From: Dyella sp. EPa41 | Lineage (GTDB): Bacteria; Pseudomonadota; Gammaproteobacteria; Xanthomonadales; Rhodanobacteraceae | Assembly: GCF_016586165.1 (NCBI RefSeq) | Contig: NZ_BCPR01000007.1 | Location: 32,562 to 96,561, forward strand | Length of the DNA: 64,000 nucleotides | Reading direction: 5' to 3' | Shown here: positions 60,440-64,000 of the stretch, piece after piece | Position numbering within the stretch: position 1 is the first letter of the stretch | How the letters are laid out: every line of letters begins with the position of its first letter | The notes under the pieces: model-generated | Told to the model about the DNA's origin: nothing | The model's database searches: none | What the model saw: only the letters and a program-made list of their open reading frames with translations | Position numbers and translations under genes: made by a program

Positions 60440-61420
60440 TCAGTGGTCGATGCCGTGCGCCTTCAGCACGTTGCCGATATCGAACCGCCACAGATTGCGT
60501 GAGCCATTGAGCGGGCCCTGCAGCCGGTTCTGCAGCGAGGCGATGCTGTCGGGCTTTTTGGGAAAGCGCACTTCCTCCTCGCGGCTGCTGGATACGTAAA
60601 GCTCGCCGAAACGTGGCCCCAATGAGGGCGCGTTCTCCAACGAAGGGCTGTTGACGTCACCGTCCAGGTGCACGGGCTTGCCCCAATGGCCGCCGGCATC
60701 GCGAAAGGCGATGTAGAGGTCCGCGCTGCCCAACGAATCGCCCTCGTTGCCGGCGTAGACCAGGAAGCGTTGTTGCGGGTCCACGCTCGGGTCCATGCGG
60801 TTGTGCTCGAGGTCACCCAGGTCGACGCGTTCCGGCGCGGCGTAACCGCTGCCTGTGCGCCGGATGACATAGATCTGGTAGAGCTTGCCCGAGTCTTCGC
60901 GGTGCGCGGAGAAATAGATGTCGCCGTTGGCCGCCACCGAAGGGTTGTAGATCATCGCGCCATCGTTGTGCGCGCCATCCACGTGCACGGGCCGGCCCCA
61001 ACCGCCGTCGGCCTGCCGCTCGGCGTACCAGAGGTGGCTTCCGGTGAAATGCCGCCCGTTCATTTCAGCCGTGACAGGTGCGTCACCGGGGTGGGGCGGG
61101 CGATTGGAGACGAAATAGAGGCGCTTGCCATCGGGTGACAAGGTGGGTTCGGAATCGTGCCACTGGCCGGAGAACGGCACCACCTCGGGGGTGGACCATT
61201 GTCCGCCGCGACGGTGCGAAACCAGGATGGTGTCGTCCTTCTCCGCGAAATCCGAGCGCATGAAGTAGAGCGTGTCGCCGTCCGGCGTGAGCGCCGCGGA
61301 GGTTTCCTGCAGGCCCGTGGAAATCACGCCCGGCCCGACCAGTTCGCCCGCATGGGCCTCGGCATGGGCGGACATGGCGGCGGCGATCGAGAACGCGAGG
61401 ACAAACGGCTTGCGCGGCAT
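60440..61420 (-). CDS. exported PD40 (TolB-like) beta-propeller protein
   Basis: A 326-residue protein with a signal peptide (PFVLAFSIAAAMSAHAEAHA) and TolB-like PD40 repeats. Examples are TPDGDTLYFMRSDF, SPDGKRLYFVSNRPPHPGD, AANGDIYFSAHR and GPRFGELYVSSSREEE. Such propellers bind peptides or glycans; function unknown. AAAGG stands nine bases before the ATG at 61420, so an ATG three codons upstream is less likely. It lies beside a LytTR/histidine kinase pair that has a second PD40 protein on its other side. Confidence 0.8.
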   Translation of the reverse strand: MPRKPFVLAFSIAAAMSAHAEAHAGELVGPGVISTGLQETSAALTPDGDTLYFMRSDFAEKDDTILVSHRRGGQWSTPEVVPFSGQWHDSEPTLSPDGKRLYFVSNRPPHPGDAPVTAEMNGRHFTGSHLWYAERQADGGWGRPVHVDGAHNDGAMIYNPSVAANGDIYFSAHREDSGKLYQIYVIRRTGSGYAAPERVDLGDLEHNRMDPSVDPQQRFLVYAGNEGDSLGSADLYIAFRDAGGHWGKPVHLDGDVNSPSLENAPSLGPRFGELYVSSSREEEVRFPKKPDSIASLQNRLQGPLNGSRNLWRFDIGNVLKAHGIDH

Positions 61421-61546
61421 GGATGACATCCTTTGCTTGCGTGGAGGTTGTCGCCAGCATGTCCGCCAGGCGCGTCCCGCGCAGCGCTTCCGTGCCAGGC
61501 GGTCGGCAGTCGGTGACGAGCGGTGGCCTGCGCGCCACCGGCGGCG

Positions 61547-62305
61547 TCACGCCATGCCGAGTGCGCGGCGGGCCTGCATGCGGAAACGGCGGCTGAGGTT
61601 GAGCCGCGTGCCGTCGCGCAGCACCACTTCGGCGCTGCCCTGGAAGAGGGGGTGGACCTCGCGGATGCGTTCCACGTTCACCACGATGCCACGATGGATG
61701 CGCAGGAAGCGCAAGGGGTCGAGCGCGGCGAGCAGCTGCCGCAGCGACTCGCGGTGCAAATAACTCGCCGCGCCCGCGCGGATGTGCACGTAGTTGCCGT
61801 CGGCGCGCAGCCAGTCGATGTCGTCCACCGGGATCACCCGGATATGCTCGCCGTGCTGCACGCTCAGGCGCTGCAGGTAGGGACTGGGGGGCGGCGCCGC
61901 CGCCCGCGCCGTCGTGGGCGTAGCGTGCAAGCCCTGCCAATGCCGGCGCACGCGCGCCATGGCCTGGTCGAAGCGCTCCTGGTCGATCGGCTTGAGCACA
62001 TAGTCCAGCGCATCGGCATCGAAGGCCCGCAAGGCGTGCTGGCCGAACGCGGTCGCGAACACCACCATCGGCGTGGTGTCCCGCTTGAGGCCATGCAGCA
62101 GCTTGAAGCCGTCCATGCCGGGCATGCGGATGTCGAGGAACAACAGGTCCGGATCCAGCGCGCGTATCGCCTGCTGCGCTTCGATGGCGTTGCCGCATTC
62201 GCCCACGATCGCCACGTCCGGATGCGAGGCGAGGGCCTGCCGGATGGCGAGGCGCGCGAGCACTTCATCGTCGACCAGCAGCGTGCGGATCGGCGGCGCG
62301 TTCAT
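61547..62305 (-). CDS. LytTR-family response regulator
   Basis: A 252-residue regulator with an N-terminal receiver (TLLVDDE, phospho-acceptor Asp58 in LLFLDIRMPGMDG, and the Lys in YVLKPID). The C-terminal LytTR DNA-binding domain includes DIDWLRADGNYVHIRAG and FLRIHRGIVVNVERI. It overlaps the sensor kinase gene by four bases (ATGA), so the two are made together. LytTR regulators bind paired direct repeats. Likely targets include the flanking PD40 genes, but no sites were identified. Confidence 0.93.
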   Translation of the reverse strand: MNAPPIRTLLVDDEVLARLAIRQALASHPDVAIVGECGNAIEAQQAIRALDPDLLFLDIRMPGMDGFKLLHGLKRDTTPMVVFATAFGQHALRAFDADALDYVLKPIDQERFDQAMARVRRHWQGLHATPTTARAAAPPPSPYLQRLSVQHGEHIRVIPVDDIDWLRADGNYVHIRAGAASYLHRESLRQLLAALDPLRFLRIHRGIVVNVERIREVHPLFQGSAEVVLRDGTRLNLSRRFRMQARRALGMA

Positions 62306-63393
62306 GCCGCGCACTCGCGGTAGGGGAAGCGCATCTCCACGCGCGTTCCGCCGTGGGTGCGCGGCAGCAGTTCCAATGTCGCGGCGTTGCCGAACAGCAT
62401 GTCGAGCCGCGTGCGCGTATTGCCCAGGCCCAGGCCGTCGCGCGGGCCCTCGGGCGGCAACCCGATGCCGTCGTCGTCGACGCGCAGCAACAGCGAATCG
62501 CCGTCGCGACGGGTGACGATGTGCAGCGTGCCGCGCTCGGTCTTGTCGAGCAGGCCGTGACGCAGCGCGTTCTCCACCAGCGGCTGCAGGATCATGTTGG
62601 GCACCAATGCGCGCACCGTGTCGGTCGCCACGTCCAGGTGCGTGGTCAGGCGATCCTGGAAGCGCACCTGCTGGATGCCGAGATAGCACTGGAGGAATTC
62701 CATCTCGCGTGACAGCGGTACCTGTTGCGCGTGGCGCTCCTCGAGCGTAAGCCGCAGGAAGTCGCTGAGCCGGGCGATCATCAGCCGCGCCTGCATGGGA
62801 TCGGCCAGCGCCAGGGCCGAGATCGCGTTGAGCGTGTTGAACAGGAAGTGCGGCTGCAATTGCACGCGCAGCGTCTGCAGCTGCGACTGCACCAGCTGCG
62901 TCTCCAGCTGCGAGCTGCGCAGGCGCTCGTCGCGCAGGCGGCGCTGCGAGTCGATCGCGCGCAGCACCACCAGCAGCACGCCATAGGTCACCCAGGCGAG
63001 GTGGAAGTTGTAGGCAAACTGCATGCGCATGAAGGCGCCGAGCGTCAGCTGCGGCTCCGATTGGGGCGGCCCGCACAGCTGCCAGTAGATCGCCTGCATC
63101 ACCAGCACCTGCAAGGTCGCCAGCAGCATGCTTGCCGGCAGGTGGATCGCGAAGAAGCGACCCCAGCCGTGGCTGGCGGTGCGCCGGCCCAGCCACGACA
63201 CCAGTGGCGTCAGCAGCATCCACAGGTAGAAGTTGGTGAAGTTCCACGCCAGCGGGCGATACCACACCACCGGCATGCCCTCGCTGATCGAAGAGAGGAT
63301 CGCGCTGACGGTGTAGGAGCCGGCGAGCAGGGTCCAGAAGGCCAGGACCAGTCCCTGGGTCTTCAAGCGTGGCAAGGTCATCAACTTGGACAC
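62302..63393 (-). CDS. LytS/YehU-type sensor histidine kinase
   Basis: A 363-residue kinase with about four membrane helices in the first 145 residues. A HisKA_7TM/His_kinase domain follows (QLQPHFLFNTLNAISAL, phospho-His182), then the ATPase motifs VENALRHGL and LRVDDDGIGLPP with GLGLGNTRTRL. It lacks a periplasmic sensor domain, so it probably senses within the membrane. The GTG start at 63393 has GGAGGG at good spacing; a later ATG exists four codons in. It pairs with the LytTR regulator. Confidence 0.92.
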   Translation of the reverse strand: MSKLMTLPRLKTQGLVLAFWTLLAGSYTVSAILSSISEGMPVVWYRPLAWNFTNFYLWMLLTPLVSWLGRRTASHGWGRFFAIHLPASMLLATLQVLVMQAIYWQLCGPPQSEPQLTLGAFMRMQFAYNFHLAWVTYGVLLVVLRAIDSQRRLRDERLRSSQLETQLVQSQLQTLRVQLQPHFLFNTLNAISALALADPMQARLMIARLSDFLRLTLEERHAQQVPLSREMEFLQCYLGIQQVRFQDRLTTHLDVATDTVRALVPNMILQPLVENALRHGLLDKTERGTLHIVTRRDGDSLLLRVDDDGIGLPPEGPRDGLGLGNTRTRLDMLFGNAATLELLPRTHGGTRVEMRFPYRECAA

Positions 63394-63487
63394 GTGGAGC
63401 CCTCCCGGCGCAGGTCGCTACGACGAACCGCTGCAGTGTGGAGTGGCGGCCAGCGCGATGACAGTGCCTGAAGGCGTGCCTGCCGGC

Positions 63488-64000
63488 TCATCCGGCCGTG
63501 CAGTGCGCGGGCGCGGCGGGCGTGGCCTGGCCATGCGCGTCCAGCCACGGCGCCAGCGAGATGCGCCAGATGTGATCGTCCCCGGCGGCGCCTTTCGTGT
63601 CCTTCGACGGCAGGCTTCGGTCGCTGGAGTAATACAGCGTGCGGTGGTCGCAGCCCAGCTGCGAACCCATGCTGTGCGTGCCGCCGTTCACCGCGTCGCC
63701 GAGGTCTTCCGGCGCGGTCCAGTTCTGCTCGGTGTGGAAGGCGATGGCGAGCCGGTAAGGCTGCCTGGGATCGACCTTGATGCTGAAGACCATGAAGGAG
63801 CGATCCGGCGCGATGGCGACGTCGCGGATCTGCGCCTGCCTGTCGCCGACGGCTACCACATAGGGGGCCTGGTAGCTGCCATTTTCATAGGAGGCACGCA
63901 ACGGACGCAGCTCGCCGTCGGGTGCACAGCCGATGTAATAGAGGCTGCCGTCCTGCGCGATGCTCGGCGCGAACGTGCTGTTGCAGGTGTTCACCACATC
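63488..64000 (-). CDS. PD40-type beta-propeller protein, 5' end outside the window
   Basis: The open frame runs off the window edge and shows at least 170 residues ending in a Pro/Ala-rich tail. TolB-like repeats are visible (FAPSIAQDGSLYYIGCAP, IAPDRSFMVFSIKVDP, CDHRTLYYSSDRSLPSKD), resembling the other PD40 protein across the two-component pair. Because the start is missing, signal peptide and full length cannot be judged. Confidence 0.75.
   Translation of the reverse strand, partial: DVVNTCNSTFAPSIAQDGSLYYIGCAPDGELRPLRASYENGSYQAPYVVAVGDRQAQIRDVAIAPDRSFMVFSIKVDPRQPYRLAIAFHTEQNWTAPEDLGDAVNGGTHSMGSQLGCDHRTLYYSSDRSLPSKDTKGAAGDDHIWRISLAPWLDAHGQATPAAPAHCTAG

Overview
The window is high-GC gammaproteobacterial DNA centred on a chromosomal replication origin. 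The order rpmH-rnpA-yidC on one strand, dnaA-dnaN-recF-gyrB on the other, followed by a TPR protein, tonB-exbB-exbD-exbD and pdxJ, is the arrangement I associate with Lysobacterales (Xanthomonadales). The long tail of accessory genes and the dispersed non-coding repeats suggest a Rhodanobacteraceae-type genome (Dyella/Luteibacter/Frateuria-like). The genus is inference. I see no rRNA, tRNA, phage, IS element or CRISPR array.

Layout. 1-7.9 kb (minus strand): an FtsK-type translocase that lacks the usual first membrane helix, a frameshifted lipoprotein, mnmE, then the rpmH-rnpA-yidC operon without yidD. 7.9-14.5 kb: origin region with two clusters of DnaA boxes, dnaA, dnaN, recF (carrying two perfect parS palindromes inside its coding sequence) and gyrB. 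14.8-18.6 kb: exported TPR protein and the TonB/ExbB/ExbD/ExbD energy-transduction operon. 18.8-20.2 kb: pdxJ and an Sfp-type phosphopantetheinyl transferase. 20.3-30.2 kb: an acetate-switch-like module made of a CrbS-like sensor kinase, a CrbR-like regulator, acs, a DcaP-like porin and an MHS-type MFS transporter. 30.4-42.7 kb: a membrane patatin, a radical SAM protein, an exported protein plus a SufR-like Fe-S regulator, an S9 peptidase, a lipoprotein patatin, fbp, a DJ-1-like protein lacking its cysteine, a GFA protein, a GST and a WYL regulator. 42.7-44.1 kb: 1.36 kb of non-coding repeat mosaic. 44.1-64 kb: SulP transporter, DUF885 peptidase, an Xre/RES toxin-antitoxin pair, ompW, phhA with a divergent Lrp-type regulator, an acyltransferase/hydrolase pair, a PQQ-type dehydrogenase, PEBP, a YqjD/YqjE-like stress-membrane operon with PerM, and a LytTR two-component pair flanked by PD40 beta-propeller proteins.

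The main non-genic theme is repeats. About fourteen copies of a 23-bp REP-like palindrome sit in intergenic gaps, often as inverted pairs. A ~465-bp composite repeat occurs in full at 5.0-5.5 kb and 43.4-43.8 kb, with a partial inverted copy at 47.5 kb, and its last 140 bp is tandemly duplicated at 43.7-44.0 kb. The most useful new observations are the two parS sites in recF, the shortened FtsK near the origin, the composite repeat family, the acetate-type regulon with a palindrome in its divergent promoter, and the SufR-like regulator with a probable operator overlapping its own promoter.
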